This document shows positions 51,625 through 64,000 of a DNA stretch of 64,000 nt, one piece after another; position 1 is the stretch's first letter; each line of letters opens with the position of its first letter. The stretch spans positions 1 to 64,000 of the forward strand of contig NZ_JAASRY010000003.1 of NCBI RefSeq assembly GCF_011761345.1, written 5' to 3'. The position numbers were made by a program, and so were the translations under genes. Source of the stretch: Thalassobacillus devorans (GTDB lineage: Bacteria; Bacillota; Bacilli; Bacillales; Halobacillaceae). The notes under the pieces were generated by a model that had not been told where the DNA came from, did not search any database, and was given only the letters and a program-made list of their open reading frames with translations.

Positions 51625-52509
51625 TTATTCGCTGCGGTCAGCCATACGGTCTGCTGCAGTCAATGTGGACATTTCAATTCCAGTCATTGCTGTACCAAGA
51701 CCTTTAGAAAGTTCACCAATCAGCTTGTAATCATCATAATGAGTTGTAGCTTCAACAATCGCACGGGCAAATTTTTCCGGGTTGTCAGACTTGAAGATAC
51801 CAGAACCGACGAATACACCGTCTGCTCCCAATTGCATCATCAAGGCTGCATCAGAAGGTGTCGCTACTCCGCCAGCAGCAAAGTTTACGACTGGAAGACG
51901 TCCTTCTTCTCGGATCTGCATAAGGGTTTCGAATGGCGCACCGTTTTCTTTTGCAAATACCATCACTTCATCTTCAGCTAATGATTGAAGGTGACGGATT
52001 TGAGATTGTACTTTACGAATATGATTGACAGCTTCTACGATATTTCCTGTACCTGGTTCACCTTTCGTACGAAGCATGGAAGCACCTTCTCCAATACGGC
52101 GGGTCGCTTCTCCAAGATCACGGCAGCCGCATACGAAAGGAACCGTGAAATCTCTTTTATTGATATGATAAATATCGTCTGCCGGAGTCAATACTTCACT
52201 TTCATCGATATAATCAACGCCCATTGCTTCTAGAACACGAGCTTCTACAATATGGCCGATACGTGCTTTTGCCATTACTGGAATAGATACGGCATTCAAT
52301 ACTTCTTCTGTAACAGTCGGGTCAGCCATACGGGCAACTCCACCTGCTGCACGAATATCAGAAGGGACACGCTCAAGTGCCATTACGGCAACCGCACCTG
52401 CTTCTTCTGCGATTTTCGCCTGTTCTGCGTTGACGACATCCATGATGACGCCACCTTTTTGCATTTCTGCCATTCCACGTTTTACTAAATCAGTACCTAC
52501 TTTAGACAT
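51625..52509 (-). CDS. pdxS: Pyridoxal 5'-phosphate synthase lyase subunit PdxS
   Basis: Synthase barrel that builds PLP from ribose 5-phosphate, glyceraldehyde 3-phosphate and ammonia. 294 residues with [26 protein letters not shown] at the N-terminus, the catalytic lysine in VMAKARIGH (Lys about 81), [24 protein letters not shown] and a flexible C-terminal tail. Highly conserved, no oddities. A TTGAAC-N17-TATATA promoter lies about 23 bases upstream of the start. AGGAAATGGAG-type site precedes the ATG. Confidence 0.98.
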   Translation of the reverse strand: MSKVGTDLVKRGMAEMQKGGVIMDVVNAEQAKIAEEAGAVAVMALERVPSDIRAAGGVARMADPTVTEEVLNAVSIPVMAKARIGHIVEARVLEAMGVDYIDESEVLTPADDIYHINKRDFTVPFVCGCRDLGEATRRIGEGASMLRTKGEPGTGNIVEAVNHIRKVQSQIRHLQSLAEDEVMVFAKENGAPFETLMQIREEGRLPVVNFAAGGVATPSDAALMMQLGADGVFVGSGIFKSDNPEKFARAIVEATTHYDDYKLIGELSKGLGTAMTGIEMSTLTAADRMADRSE

Positions 52510-52531
52510 ACTCCATTTCCTCCCATTTCTT

Positions 52532-52560
52532 TATATATAGTTAACTTCAAAAGAGTTCAA
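52532..52560 (-). promoter_or_regulatory. Candidate sigma-A promoter of pdxST
   Basis: Minus strand TTGAAC, 17 bases, TATATA, ending 23 bases upstream of the pdxS start. A second possible -10 (TATAAT) lies near 52578. Confidence 0.5.
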
Positions 52561-52624
52561 ATTCACGCACTATTTAATTATTATAACGCAATCTATACTA
52601 AATTGCCTACCGGTTTTATCTGGA

Positions 52625-53956
52625 TTAAAACCATCCTTTTACGGTATCGACAGCACTGGTGAAGATATCACTGAAAAAGTCTCCGATCGCTCCAAGCGTC
52701 AGCATGAACCAGTTTGCTTTCTCGACAGCCTCTGTGGCCACCAACGGGATGCTCTTATCATCCTGCTGGCCGTCCAGAATGTTGCCATGTGAATTTTCAC
52801 CATTGTAGACAAGTTCCACTGTCCCAATTTGTTCTCCCTTTTCAATCGGCGCTGTGAGTTTGTCTTCATCATTCAATTTATCTTCGTTTACAATAAAGTT
52901 CAGTTCATACTTATCTTCTTCGCCGTTTTTAATCATAGCTTGCACGGCTTCCCCAGTTTCAATTCCTACCTGCTTTTCTTTTCCTTTTGCGACAGGAAGT
53001 TCGGATTCACCATCTTTTTGATGACCGGCTGGATACAACTCCTGCCTTTCGAACTGCTGAAAGCCATACTCCATTAAACGACGTGTTTCTTCAAATCGGG
53101 CTTCTTCGCTATCGGTCTTCATTACTACAGAAATCAAACGGTTTTCATCCCGTTCTGCAGTCCCTGTAAAACAGTATCCTGCGAGGTCGGTATATCCTGT
53201 TTTCATCCCGTCCATGCCTTCATAACCGTATTGAGACAGGTAACCAGGCATGTCCGGAAGCATCCAGTTCCAGTTACGAATAGTCTGATCATCAAATTCT
53301 GTTTCTGTAATACTGGAAATTTCCAAAGCTTCTGGATAGTCATTCACCAAATGATAAGCTAATAAAGCAGATGAACGAGCAGAAAGTAAGTTGTCATCAT
53401 CCGGTTGTGTCCCTTCCGGGTAGTTATCTCCTAAACTACTATTCGGAAGTCCGGTAGAATTGACAAACTGGTATTCTTTTAAACCCATTTCCTTTGCTTT
53501 TTCATTCATCATTTTGACGAATTCGCCTTCTGACCCTGCGATCAGTTCCGTGAGGGCAATAGTGGTAGCATTATCTGAGTTGATTGCCATCGCTTCATAT
53601 AATTCACGGACCGTATAATCTTTATTCTGCTTCAAACCGACCCCGGAAAAGGTATCGTCGGCAGATATGCTATACGGGTAATCACTGATCTGGGTAGTCG
53701 TATCCCAGCTAATCTCGCCATTCTCTATCGCTTCAAGCACCAGGTACTCTGTCATCATCTTTGTCATACTGGCAGGTGGCAAAGCCACATCTGATTGTTT
53801 ATCAAACAGGACTTGTCCACTGTTTGCATCTACTAAAATAGCAGATTCTGCATTAATATCAATCTGAGCGTATGTAGTATTCGGTTGGATGAACCCGACC
53901 AGGGTGATCATTACCGCCATCACTACCAGCCATGATGTTTTAAACGTTTGTTTCAA
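52625..53956 (-). CDS. dacA: D-alanyl-D-alanine carboxypeptidase DacA (PBP5)
   Basis: Trims the terminal D-Ala from pentapeptides in the cell wall. 443 residues, the usual size. Signal peptide (about 1-30), S-x-x-K in PASMTKMM (Ser about 64), SDN triad (INSDNATTIALTEL, about 131-144) and KTG in GMKTGYTDLAG (about 259-269). C-terminal PBP5 domain and a terminal amphipathic helix (WFMLTLGAIGDFFSDIF) that anchors it to the membrane. Position between guaB and pdxS is conserved in Bacillus. ATG at 53956; GGAGG-type site precedes it. Confidence 0.96.
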   Translation of the reverse strand: MKQTFKTSWLVVMAVMITLVGFIQPNTTYAQIDINAESAILVDANSGQVLFDKQSDVALPPASMTKMMTEYLVLEAIENGEISWDTTTQISDYPYSISADDTFSGVGLKQNKDYTVRELYEAMAINSDNATTIALTELIAGSEGEFVKMMNEKAKEMGLKEYQFVNSTGLPNSSLGDNYPEGTQPDDDNLLSARSSALLAYHLVNDYPEALEISSITETEFDDQTIRNWNWMLPDMPGYLSQYGYEGMDGMKTGYTDLAGYCFTGTAERDENRLISVVMKTDSEEARFEETRRLMEYGFQQFERQELYPAGHQKDGESELPVAKGKEKQVGIETGEAVQAMIKNGEEDKYELNFIVNEDKLNDEDKLTAPIEKGEQIGTVELVYNGENSHGNILDGQQDDKSIPLVATEAVEKANWFMLTLGAIGDFFSDIFTSAVDTVKGWF

Positions 53957-54013
53957 CTTACTCGACCTCCACGGTATAAATTATGCATCTTTGTTATTTT
54001 ATCACAGGCTTAC

Positions 54014-54046
54014 ACAAAAAAATAGACAGGGAATAGTCCCTGTCTA
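54014..54046 (-). terminator. Terminator after guaB
   Basis: TAGACAGGGA (54023-54032) and TCCCTGTCTA (54037-54046) pair perfectly; the minus strand continues TTTTTTTG. Confidence 0.9.
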
Positions 54047-54062
54047 CGAAATTATATCTAGG

Positions 54063-55583
<1,521 letters not shown>

Positions 55584-55683
55584 CTAGTGGTATAGTGGTG
55601 GTTTCGTAACTCTTATTGTTATTTACAATACGCCAATAAAACAGCTTTTTCAACAGTAAATTCATGGAGAGGAGGAATGCGGT

Positions 55684-56628
55684 TTGCTTCAGAATAATCA
55701 GTCTTTTTTAACCTTTTTACAGTCAGTGTCTAATACCCGGAATTACCTGATGGATTGTTATGAAAAACAGGCGATTTCAGATGCCAAATCAAAAGCTTAT
55801 CGGAATAGCGAACGTTTTTGTTATTTTTTGGAGCATGGCAGAAAGTTTATCGCGACTGGTAAATCATCACCTGTAACGGTTCAGCCTGTGCTTTATTTTT
55901 ATGGTCTTGGACATTTATTGAAAGCCTGCCTTCTTGTTAAGGATCCGGACTATCCATCCTCGTCTAAAGTACTTGCTCATGGTCTGAGTACAAGGAAAAG
56001 AAAAAAGCAGAACTATTCCTTCTCGCAGGATGAAGTGAAAATTCAGCCTCAAGGGTTATTTGCCTACGCCTGTGAACGTCTTTATGAGTCTTCTCCGTTT
56101 CGTAGTGACAAGGCGACTATGGAGGAATTGATGCAATTGCTGCCAGATATGCAGGAAATTTACCAATGGAAGGGGAAAGAGCCGCTCTTTCAGGTTGCCG
56201 AGTTGAATGAAAAAAGCTTTGAGATCCCTTTATCTCATATTTTTGATCATCAATTGACCGAGCGAAAGGTTAAACAGAGGTTTGCTAATTATCAAGTAAC
56301 AAGATGGATTAAAAATAACAATGTACTGCAGATAGAGTTAAAGGAACCCTTAAAGCCTTATTTATCTCATCCATTTTACTTTTCCAGTACGAAACAAGCG
56401 TTTTATACGCCATATGCCAGAGACACAGCTGATCATCTGCCTGAAATGATGATTCATTATATGCTGCTCTATAATCTCAGTATGATTTGCCGCTATGAAG
56501 TGGAATGGTGGATGGACTTGCATCACATCCGCGATACCAGTGATTATGCATTACTGACCCACTTCATTGCTCTTACCAGTGAGGAAACAGAAAAAATGGT
56601 CCAACAATGGTTAATAGCACAAAAATAA
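55684..56628 (+). CDS. yaaC: YaaC family protein
   Basis: 314-residue protein of the YaaC-like family (PF14175), function unknown. Conserved early pattern FLQSVSNTRNYLMDCYEKQAISDAKSKAYRNSERFCYFLEHGRKF (beginning about residue 11), PVTVQPVLYFYGLGHLLKA and late MIHYMLLYNLSMICRYEVEWW. Length and position beside guaB, divergent from it, match B. subtilis. The start is a TTG at 55684 preceded by AGGAGGAATG; no better ATG is available. No membrane segments or catalytic motif. Confidence 0.92.
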   Translation: MLQNNQSFLTFLQSVSNTRNYLMDCYEKQAISDAKSKAYRNSERFCYFLEHGRKFIATGKSSPVTVQPVLYFYGLGHLLKACLLVKDPDYPSSSKVLAHGLSTRKRKKQNYSFSQDEVKIQPQGLFAYACERLYESSPFRSDKATMEELMQLLPDMQEIYQWKGKEPLFQVAELNEKSFEIPLSHIFDHQLTERKVKQRFANYQVTRWIKNNNVLQIELKEPLKPYLSHPFYFSSTKQAFYTPYARDTADHLPEMMIHYMLLYNLSMICRYEVEWWMDLHHIRDTSDYALLTHFIALTSEETEKMVQQWLIAQK

Positions 56629-56654
56629 CCCGGACTATAATAGTCCGGGCTAAG
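56628..56654. terminator. Terminator between yaaC and the HD-GYP gene
   Basis: CCCGGACTAT/ATAGTCCGGG (56632-56651) is a perfect stem; the minus strand continues TTATTTTTG, so it mainly serves the HD-GYP gene. Confidence 0.75.
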
Positions 56655-56672
56655 CTATGTCCTATGTCAGCT

Positions 56673-57764
56673 TTAAGTTAAGATTTCGCGGATATAGAGA
56701 TTCTGCGTTTCTGTTAGATTGATAATTTCTCCGCTGTCCAGCCTGATAATCGGTCTGGTTGGCTGGGACGCTTCGGTAAAGACAATTTCGCCTTTTTGTC
56801 CGTCAGAAATCTTTACTTTGGTTCCGGTGGCGTAATTTGTCATGCTTTTGACAAATGCCTGAACTACCGTATGATCTAAGCGCCCGAACTGTTCTTTTAT
56901 CATCAGTTCCATCACTAAAAAAGGTGATTGCTTGCTCCGGTATAGACGGTCAGTGGTCATCGCATGATACATATCACTCACAGCGATAATTCTGGCAAAT
57001 AAATGGGTTTTCTTTTTATGGGTACCGAGCGGATAGCCGCTTCCATCCAGTCGTTCATGGTGCTGCAGAACACCTAATTTAGCAGCCTTACTCAAAGCGG
57101 AGATGTTCTCAACCATTCGATAGGAATAGATCGGGTGCTTTTTTATATCCTGATATTCTTCCTTTGTTAATTCCGTGTCCTTCATCAGAGTAGATTCATT
57201 CAGTTTAGCCATTCCTGCATCACTTAATAATCCTGCTAATCCTAGTTGGAGCCATTCCCCCTGGTTCATCCCCAGTCTCTCTCCTAAGAATGCAGCGATG
57301 AAAGCAGTCGATACTGCATGATGGTAGAAGTAGTCCTGTTTCGAAGAATAGTGAGGAAGCAGGAGGATATCTTTTCTTGATTGATTATCTAGTTGCTTAA
57401 GTAATGGCACAAACAAATCCCGGATCGCTCCGATATCGAGAGATGCCCCTGCCTGCCATTCAGCAAACCAGCCCTTATATATTTGGACTGCATGAAGATA
57501 ATGTTTCTTAAACGGGACCGGAAGTGATGATTCATCAAAGGATGGATGAACTTGTTTGCTTTCTTCCAAAGGTTCCGGCTGGAATACTTCGCCTGAAGCC
57601 ATTTTTGGAGCTACTTCCACTTCCGTGATGAGAAAGCGATCCAGCACCTGTTTATGTATAGCTTTAATTACGGTATTTTTATAAATTAATGGTCGATTTG
57701 TTTTTCCGAAGACATCTTTTGTAATGATGCAGCCGGGGACTAATTGTGACGGGTGGATCTGCAC
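56673..57764 (-). CDS. Degenerate HD-GYP domain protein
   Basis: 363 residues. N-terminal domain of about 110 residues (DUF3391-like PSQLVPGCIITKDVFGKTNRP), central HD-GYP domain with HHAVSTAFIAAFLGERLG, HP and the GYP box LQHHERLDGSGYP, and a C-terminal beta domain. The canonical HDIGK is replaced by SDAGM (LAGLLSDAGMAKL), losing a metal-ligand histidine, so c-di-GMP hydrolysis is doubtful. The GTG at 57764 has GTGAGG upstream; the ATG at 57821 lies inside the gyrA terminator stem and is unlikely. Adjacent to gyrA, as in some other bacilli but not B. subtilis. Confidence 0.85.
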   Translation of the reverse strand: MQIHPSQLVPGCIITKDVFGKTNRPLIYKNTVIKAIHKQVLDRFLITEVEVAPKMASGEVFQPEPLEESKQVHPSFDESSLPVPFKKHYLHAVQIYKGWFAEWQAGASLDIGAIRDLFVPLLKQLDNQSRKDILLLPHYSSKQDYFYHHAVSTAFIAAFLGERLGMNQGEWLQLGLAGLLSDAGMAKLNESTLMKDTELTKEEYQDIKKHPIYSYRMVENISALSKAAKLGVLQHHERLDGSGYPLGTHKKKTHLFARIIAVSDMYHAMTTDRLYRSKQSPFLVMELMIKEQFGRLDHTVVQAFVKSMTNYATGTKVKISDGQKGEIVFTEASQPTRPIIRLDSGEIINLTETQNLYIREILT

Positions 57765-57793
57765 GCCCTGATACCTCACTTCCATACCATGTA

Positions 57794-57837
57794 TAAAAAA
57801 ATAAAGCCGTCCTATATACATTATCGGACGGCTTTAT
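57794..57837 (-). terminator. Terminator after gyrA
   Basis: ATAAAGCCGTCC (57801-57812) and GGACGGCTTTAT (57826-57837) pair perfectly; the minus strand ends in seven T (57794-57800). Confidence 0.92.
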
Positions 57838-57859
57838 CTACACTTTATGAAGTTTACAA

Positions 57860-60391
57860 TTATTCTTCGTTGTCGGATGGGCTTTCTTCAGTTGTTTCTT
57901 CGTTTTCCAGTACTGTTTCTGCAGCTTCCTGCGCTTCCTCCGGTGCCTCTTCCTCTTCTTCCGGTTCAAGCACAGCCACGGTAGCAACTGATTCGTCTTC
58001 CTGCAGACGGATCAATCGTACTCCCTGTGTATTACGGCCGGTTTCGGAAATCCCCTCCATCGGCATACGGATCAATACTCCCGTAGCAGTAATGATCATG
58101 ACGTCTTCTTCGCCTGTGACCGCTTTGACGGCTACTACTTTGCCATTACGTTCTGTCAGGTTGCATGTCAAAATTCCTTTACCACCACGGTTCGTGATCC
58201 GGTAATCGTCAGCCGGCGTGCGTTTTCCGAAACCTTTGTCGGTGACGGTCAACACTTGCAGGTCATTTTCCAGGATTTCCATCGACACGACCTCATCACC
58301 ATCGCGTAACGAAATCCCCTTGACTCCGGCAGCTGTTCGTCCCATTGTACGCACCTGATCTTCTTCAAAGCGGATCAGCATACCATCACGTGTACCGATC
58401 ATAATATCTTTCTTACCATCTGTAAGACGAACAGAAATCAATTCATCTTCCTCCCGAAGGTTAAGGGCAATCAGCCCGCCTTTACGGATATTGGCAAATT
58501 GGGAAATGGATGTCCGTTTGGAAATCCCCTTCCGTGTGGTGAAGAAGAAGTACCAGTCATCGACAAATTCCTCGACTGCAATGACCGCATTGATCCATTC
58601 GTCCCGCTCGATTTCGAGCATATTGATGATCGGAATCCCCTTGGCGGTCCGGCCAAATTCAGGTACTTCATAACCTTTTGCCTTATAAACCTTCCCTTTA
58701 TTCGAAAAGAACAGCAAGGTGTTATGGGTGGATGTGGACAGCAGATGTTCGACAAAATCATCTTCGTGTGTGCCCATACCCTGCACGCCTCGTCCTCCCC
58801 TGCGCTGGGTTCGATAAGTTGAAGCTGGAAGGCGTTTGATATACCCCTGGTGAGTCAATGTCACGATAATTGTTTCTTCAGGGATCAAGTCTTCATCTTC
58901 AATGAAGTCGGTTCCGCCTATAACGATTTCTGTCCGGCGTGAATCATTGAAACGTTCTTTCACTTCTGTCAATTCATCGCGAATGATTTCCAATACCTTT
59001 TCTTCATCCGCCAGGATCGCGCGAAGTTCGGCAATCAATTTTACGAGCTCCTGATATTCATCCTCAATTTTTTCACGCTCTAAACCAGTCAAACGCTGAA
59101 GACGCATATCCAGGATCGCCTGAGCCTGCTTCTCTGACAATTCAAAACGGGTCATCAGGCCTTCTCGGGCTATCTCAGTTGTCTTCGACTCTCGAATCAA
59201 CTTAATAACTTCATCAAGGTGGTCAAGAGCAACTCGCAAACCTTCTAAGATATGAGCCCGTGCTTCTGCTTTTCTAAGTTCGTAGGCAGTACGACGTCTG
59301 ATGACTACTTTTTGATGCTCCAGGTAATGCTCCAGCACTTGCTTCAAGTTCAATACTTTCGGATGACCATCAACTAGGGCCAGCATATTGATACCGAAAG
59401 AAGTCTGTAAAGCTGTTTGTTTATATAAATTATTAAGCATTACATTCGGATTGACATCTTTTCGCAGCTCGATGACAACACGCATGCCATTTCGATCGGA
59501 TTCGTCACGAAGATCGGTGATTCCTTCTACTTTCTTGTCTCTGGCAAGCTCCGCAATCTTTTCTACAAGCCGGGCTTTGTTTACTTGATAAGGAAGTTCC
59601 GTCACAATCATACGAGATTTTCCGTTTGCCTGCTCTTCGATTTCCACATTGGCGCGGATCGTTATCGATCCTTTCCCAGTTTCATAGGCTTTACGGATAC
59701 CGCTCATTCCAAGAATTTGGCCGCCAGTAGGAAAATCTGGCCCATAAATGTAATTTTCCATCAGTTCCTGGATGGTGATATCCGGATCCTTACTTAAGGC
59801 AAGCACGCCATTTATGACTTCTCCAAGCTGATGAGGCGGTACATTGGTTGCCATACCGACTGCAATCCCGGATGTTCCGTTCACCAACAGGTTGGGGAAT
59901 CGTGCTGGAAGGACGACTGGTTCTTTTTCTGCCCCATCGTAGTTATCCGTATAATCGATGGTATCTTTATTGATATCTCTCAGGATTTCCATTGAGATTT
60001 TTGACATACGGGCTTCTGTATAACGCATTGCAGCTGCTGCATCACCATCGACAGAACCGAAGTTTCCATGACCGTCGACGAGCATATAGCGGTAGTTGAA
60101 ATCCTGTGCCATCCGAACCATCGTATCGTAAACAGCCGAATCACCGTGAGGGTGATACTTACCGATAACCTCACCAACGATACGAGCGGATTTCTTGTAT
60201 GCTTTATCGGAATGCATACCAAGGTCGTTCATCGCATATAATATTCTCCGATGGACAGGCTTCAGACCGTCCCGGACATCAGGCAATGCCCTGGCTACGA
60301 TGACACTCATGGCATAGTCCAGGAATGAAGTCCGCATCTCCTGGCTGATATTAACTTCTTGGACACGTGGACGATTTGGTTGATCCACCAT
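57860..60391 (-). CDS. gyrA: DNA gyrase subunit A
   Basis: Cleavage and religation subunit of DNA gyrase. Active-site Tyr in [11 protein letters not shown] (about residue 123), quinolone-resistance region [19 protein letters not shown] (about 79-97) with wild-type Ser-84-equivalent, C-terminal pinwheel with the GyrA box [11 protein letters not shown] (about 560-570) and an acidic Glu-rich tail of about 35 residues. 843 residues from the ATG at 60391, which follows AGGAGGTAA; the frame extends six codons upstream across that site. Downstream of gyrB in the standard order. Confidence 0.98.
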   Translation of the reverse strand: MVDQPNRPRVQEVNISQEMRTSFLDYAMSVIVARALPDVRDGLKPVHRRILYAMNDLGMHSDKAYKKSARIVGEVIGKYHPHGDSAVYDTMVRMAQDFNYRYMLVDGHGNFGSVDGDAAAAMRYTEARMSKISMEILRDINKDTIDYTDNYDGAEKEPVVLPARFPNLLVNGTSGIAVGMATNVPPHQLGEVINGVLALSKDPDITIQELMENYIYGPDFPTGGQILGMSGIRKAYETGKGSITIRANVEIEEQANGKSRMIVTELPYQVNKARLVEKIAELARDKKVEGITDLRDESDRNGMRVVIELRKDVNPNVMLNNLYKQTALQTSFGINMLALVDGHPKVLNLKQVLEHYLEHQKVVIRRRTAYELRKAEARAHILEGLRVALDHLDEVIKLIRESKTTEIAREGLMTRFELSEKQAQAILDMRLQRLTGLEREKIEDEYQELVKLIAELRAILADEEKVLEIIRDELTEVKERFNDSRRTEIVIGGTDFIEDEDLIPEETIIVTLTHQGYIKRLPASTYRTQRRGGRGVQGMGTHEDDFVEHLLSTSTHNTLLFFSNKGKVYKAKGYEVPEFGRTAKGIPIINMLEIERDEWINAVIAVEEFVDDWYFFFTTRKGISKRTSISQFANIRKGGLIALNLREEDELISVRLTDGKKDIMIGTRDGMLIRFEEDQVRTMGRTAAGVKGISLRDGDEVVSMEILENDLQVLTVTDKGFGKRTPADDYRITNRGGKGILTCNLTERNGKVVAVKAVTGEEDVMIITATGVLIRMPMEGISETGRNTQGVRLIRLQEDESVATVAVLEPEEEEEAPEEAQEAAETVLENEETTEESPSDNEE

Positions 60392-60543
60392 GAAATTACC
60401 TCCTATCACATATGAGGAAGGAAGACTACAGCGATTGCTGCAGCCTTCATTGCATTACTATCTATCAGATTTGTTATCTGACAAGGGAATGTTCCTTGTG
60501 AATGATTTATAGAAAATTAACGGATTGAGTTACAAATCCAATT

Positions 60544-62475
<1,932 letters not shown>

Positions 62476-62546
62476 TCACCTACATTCCCTCCAGAAGTTA
62501 TCGTTCCCATCCTGGAAAAATATCTCTTTAAACGCTGTGTCTTTCC

Positions 62547-62837
62547 TCATACTTCTTCTTCGATGATTTCAGAGAAATCTTCTAATTTATTTAAAGTGGC
62601 CATCATATTGGCACGTTTTTTCAACGTCATGACAGACAAGGGGCTGAAGTAGATCCGGTCCTCGGTGATAACGATCGCCTTCGCTTCCTGTGTCTGCATT
62701 TCTACGACATTTTTTTCTTTCCTCTGGTTGTAAATCATTTCTTCGATGATAGATGAGGAAGAAATCAAGTTGTGATCAATGATAGCCACCACATCTTTCG
62801 AACGAATTACTTGATCGTCACCGATATGAATGAACAA
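62547..62837 (-). CDS. remB: Extracellular matrix regulator RemB (YaaB)
   Basis: 96-residue protein of the RemB/DUF370 family. In B. subtilis YaaB/RemB contributes to activation of biofilm matrix genes alongside RemA. The segment MFIHIGDDQVIRSKDVVAII and ITEDRIYFSPLSVMTLKKRA are typical. It lies between recF and gyrB, ten bases after recF, exactly as yaaB. AGGTGG precedes the ATG. Confidence 0.9.
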   Translation of the reverse strand: MFIHIGDDQVIRSKDVVAIIDHNLISSSSIIEEMIYNQRKEKNVVEMQTQEAKAIVITEDRIYFSPLSVMTLKKRANMMATLNKLEDFSEIIEEEV

Positions 62838-62846
62838 CGTTCCACC

Positions 62847-63965
62847 TCATTTCTGGATTTCTATTGTGCCGTTTTCGACACGAAAAATTTCTGCCTCTTT
62901 CAACACGTGATGCTCTATCCCATCGATACTAGTCGTCGACACAAATGTCTGGACCTTCCCTTGAATCGTATGGAGCAAATGAGACTGCCGGAAGTCGTCC
63001 AGCTCACTAAGGACATCATCGAGAAGCAAAATGGGATATTCTCCCACTTCACTATGAATCAGTTCAATTTCTGCCAGTTTCAAAGATAAAGCAGTTGTCC
63101 GCTGCTGCCCCTGAGAACCATAGGTTTGTACATCTTTTCCATTCACATGAAAAATAAGGTCATCACGATGAGGGCCGGCCAGGGTAGTCCCGCGGTCTAT
63201 TTCCTTATCTTCGATTTTGGAAAACTTTTCTTGATATCTATTACTAATTGTTTCCAAATCCATAGCTTCTGATACTTCTACACTGGCATCATAAAGAACT
63301 TCCAGCTGTTCGAGCTGTCTGCTGATGCTTTCATGAATCGGACCAGCCCAGTTTCTAAGCAGCTTCAAAAATTTGAAACGACGTTCAAGCAGGGTGCTTG
63401 CATGCTCAATCAACTGATCAGTCAGGACATACAGCATCGTTTTGTCGGTCCGACGATGACGCTGCAAGTCTTTTAACAGGTGATTGCGCTGCTTCAACAC
63501 CTTCTGATACTGGCCTAAATGGTAAATGTAAGCAGGCTGGATCTGGCCTATTTCCATGTCAATAAACCTACGACGCACCTGAGGACTCCCTTTGACAAGG
63601 TTCAGATCCTCAGGTGCAAACATAACGACATTCAACGCCCCGATATAGTCACTGAGGCGTTTCTGTTCCAAATGATTCAGCTTTGCTTTTTTTCCTTTTT
63701 TCGAAAGGATGATTTCTAATGGAAATCGACGGTTGCGTTTATATATACTACCTTCTATTTTAGCATACTCTTCGTCCCATTGGATAAGTTCCTTATCTCT
63801 TGGCGTACGATGAGACTTGGTAAATGCTAGCAGGTAGATGGCTTCCATAAGATTCGTTTTCCCCTGGGCATTCTCTCCGATAATGACGTTGACCTTATCG
63901 TCGAATTCCAGTTGGATACGCTCATAGTTACGGAATGATCTCAGCTTGATATCTTTAATATACAT
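62847..63965 (-). CDS. recF: DNA replication/repair protein RecF
   Basis: SMC-like ABC ATPase that marks gaps for RecA loading with RecO and RecR. 372 residues: Walker [16 protein letters not shown] (about 30-44), signature region [19 protein letters not shown] (about 280-298), Walker [12 protein letters not shown] (about 320-330). ATG at 63965 overlaps the last codons of yaaA by 11 bases; AAAGGAAAT precedes it. Complete. Confidence 0.97.
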   Translation of the reverse strand: MYIKDIKLRSFRNYERIQLEFDDKVNVIIGENAQGKTNLMEAIYLLAFTKSHRTPRDKELIQWDEEYAKIEGSIYKRNRRFPLEIILSKKGKKAKLNHLEQKRLSDYIGALNVVMFAPEDLNLVKGSPQVRRRFIDMEIGQIQPAYIYHLGQYQKVLKQRNHLLKDLQRHRRTDKTMLYVLTDQLIEHASTLLERRFKFLKLLRNWAGPIHESISRQLEQLEVLYDASVEVSEAMDLETISNRYQEKFSKIEDKEIDRGTTLAGPHRDDLIFHVNGKDVQTYGSQGQQRTTALSLKLAEIELIHSEVGEYPILLLDDVLSELDDFRQSHLLHTIQGKVQTFVSTTSIDGIEHHVLKEAEIFRVENGTIEIQK

Positions 63966-64000
63966 CTGAATTTCCTTTCAACCGCACAGGTTCAACCTTC
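63955..64000 (-). CDS. yaaA: YaaA-like S4 domain protein, 3' end only
   Basis: The minus strand from 63999 reads an open frame [14 protein letters not shown] ending in TAA at 63955-63957, overlapping the recF start. By position it should be the C-terminus of YaaA (RlbA-type S4 RNA-binding protein), which lies between dnaN and recF in bacilli. Only 14 codons are visible, so the identity rests on synteny. Confidence 0.55.
   Translation of the reverse strand, partial: KVEPVRLKGNSDVY

Noticed and set aside
57765-57821. ATG start of the HD-GYP gene at 57821
   Set aside because: It lies within the gyrA terminator stem and has no ribosome site; the GTG at 57764 is better placed.

Overview
The window is a near-origin segment of the chromosome of a spore-forming, low-GC Gram-positive rod of the Bacillaceae. 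A halotolerant Halobacillus/Virgibacillus-type genus is my guess from protein flavour, but the species cannot be fixed from sequence alone. The order yaaA-recF-remB-gyrB-gyrA ... yaaC-guaB-dacA-pdxS-pdxT-serS-tRNA-Ser-dck/dgk ... yaaH-yaaI-tadA-scr-dnaX-yaaK-recR-yaaL-bofA-16S rRNA is the classic Bacillus subtilis origin-proximal order, here read backwards. oriC therefore lies just beyond position 64000, and minus-strand genes are co-oriented with replication.

Layout. 1-6.6 kb: start of a 16S rRNA (minus) with tandem promoters, then the bofA-yaaL-recR-yaaK-dnaX operon, SRP RNA, tadA, and the oppositely oriented yaaI and yaaH. 6.6-47.5 kb: about 41 kb sits between yaaH and dgk, two genes that are neighbours in B. 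subtilis. It holds a DUF3891 gene, a frameshifted PH-domain gene, a secreted peptidoglycan-salvage set (amiE-nagZ-namZ), a sigma-B-type stress gene, an orphan siderophore-type N-monooxygenase, nsrR/hmp for nitric oxide, acsA, a preQ1-riboswitch-controlled queF-yhhQ operon, an aldehyde dehydrogenase, an SOS-box yolD-like gene, a thiol-redox/CcdA cluster with a truncated response regulator, a spoVA-2mob-like spore heat-resistance operon, a ferredoxin, a SleB-like hydrolase and two convergent operons. 47.5-64 kb: conserved core (tRNA-Arg, dgk-dck, tRNA-Ser, T-box-serS, pdxTS, dacA, guaB, yaaC, a degenerate HD-GYP protein, gyrA, gyrB, remB, recF, end of yaaA).

The most interesting system is at 36.1-45.7 kb. 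Two convergent operons encode seven enzymes: aminotransferase, TPP-dependent decarboxylase-like enzyme, ALDH7-like dehydrogenase and lysine 6-dehydrogenase on the plus strand; CaiB/BaiF CoA-transferase, glutaryl-CoA-dehydrogenase-like enzyme and a GabD/DavD-type semialdehyde dehydrogenase on the minus strand. Together they supply one enzyme for each step of a route from L-lysine via 2-aminoadipate, 2-oxoadipate, glutarate semialdehyde, glutarate and glutaryl-CoA to crotonyl-CoA. The unusual element is a simple acetolactate-synthase-family enzyme where other organisms use a 2-oxoadipate dehydrogenase complex or HglS. This is a context-based prediction.

Other structure not explained by ordinary genes: a 52-bp-period array of small hairpins (13.4-13.65 kb), a dispersed 160-180-bp long-hairpin repeat in two full copies with a compensatory base change (17.9 kb and 47.1 kb), and a 15/16 match to the ParB site parS between nsrR and hmp. 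No transposase, integrase, phage gene or CRISPR array was seen.
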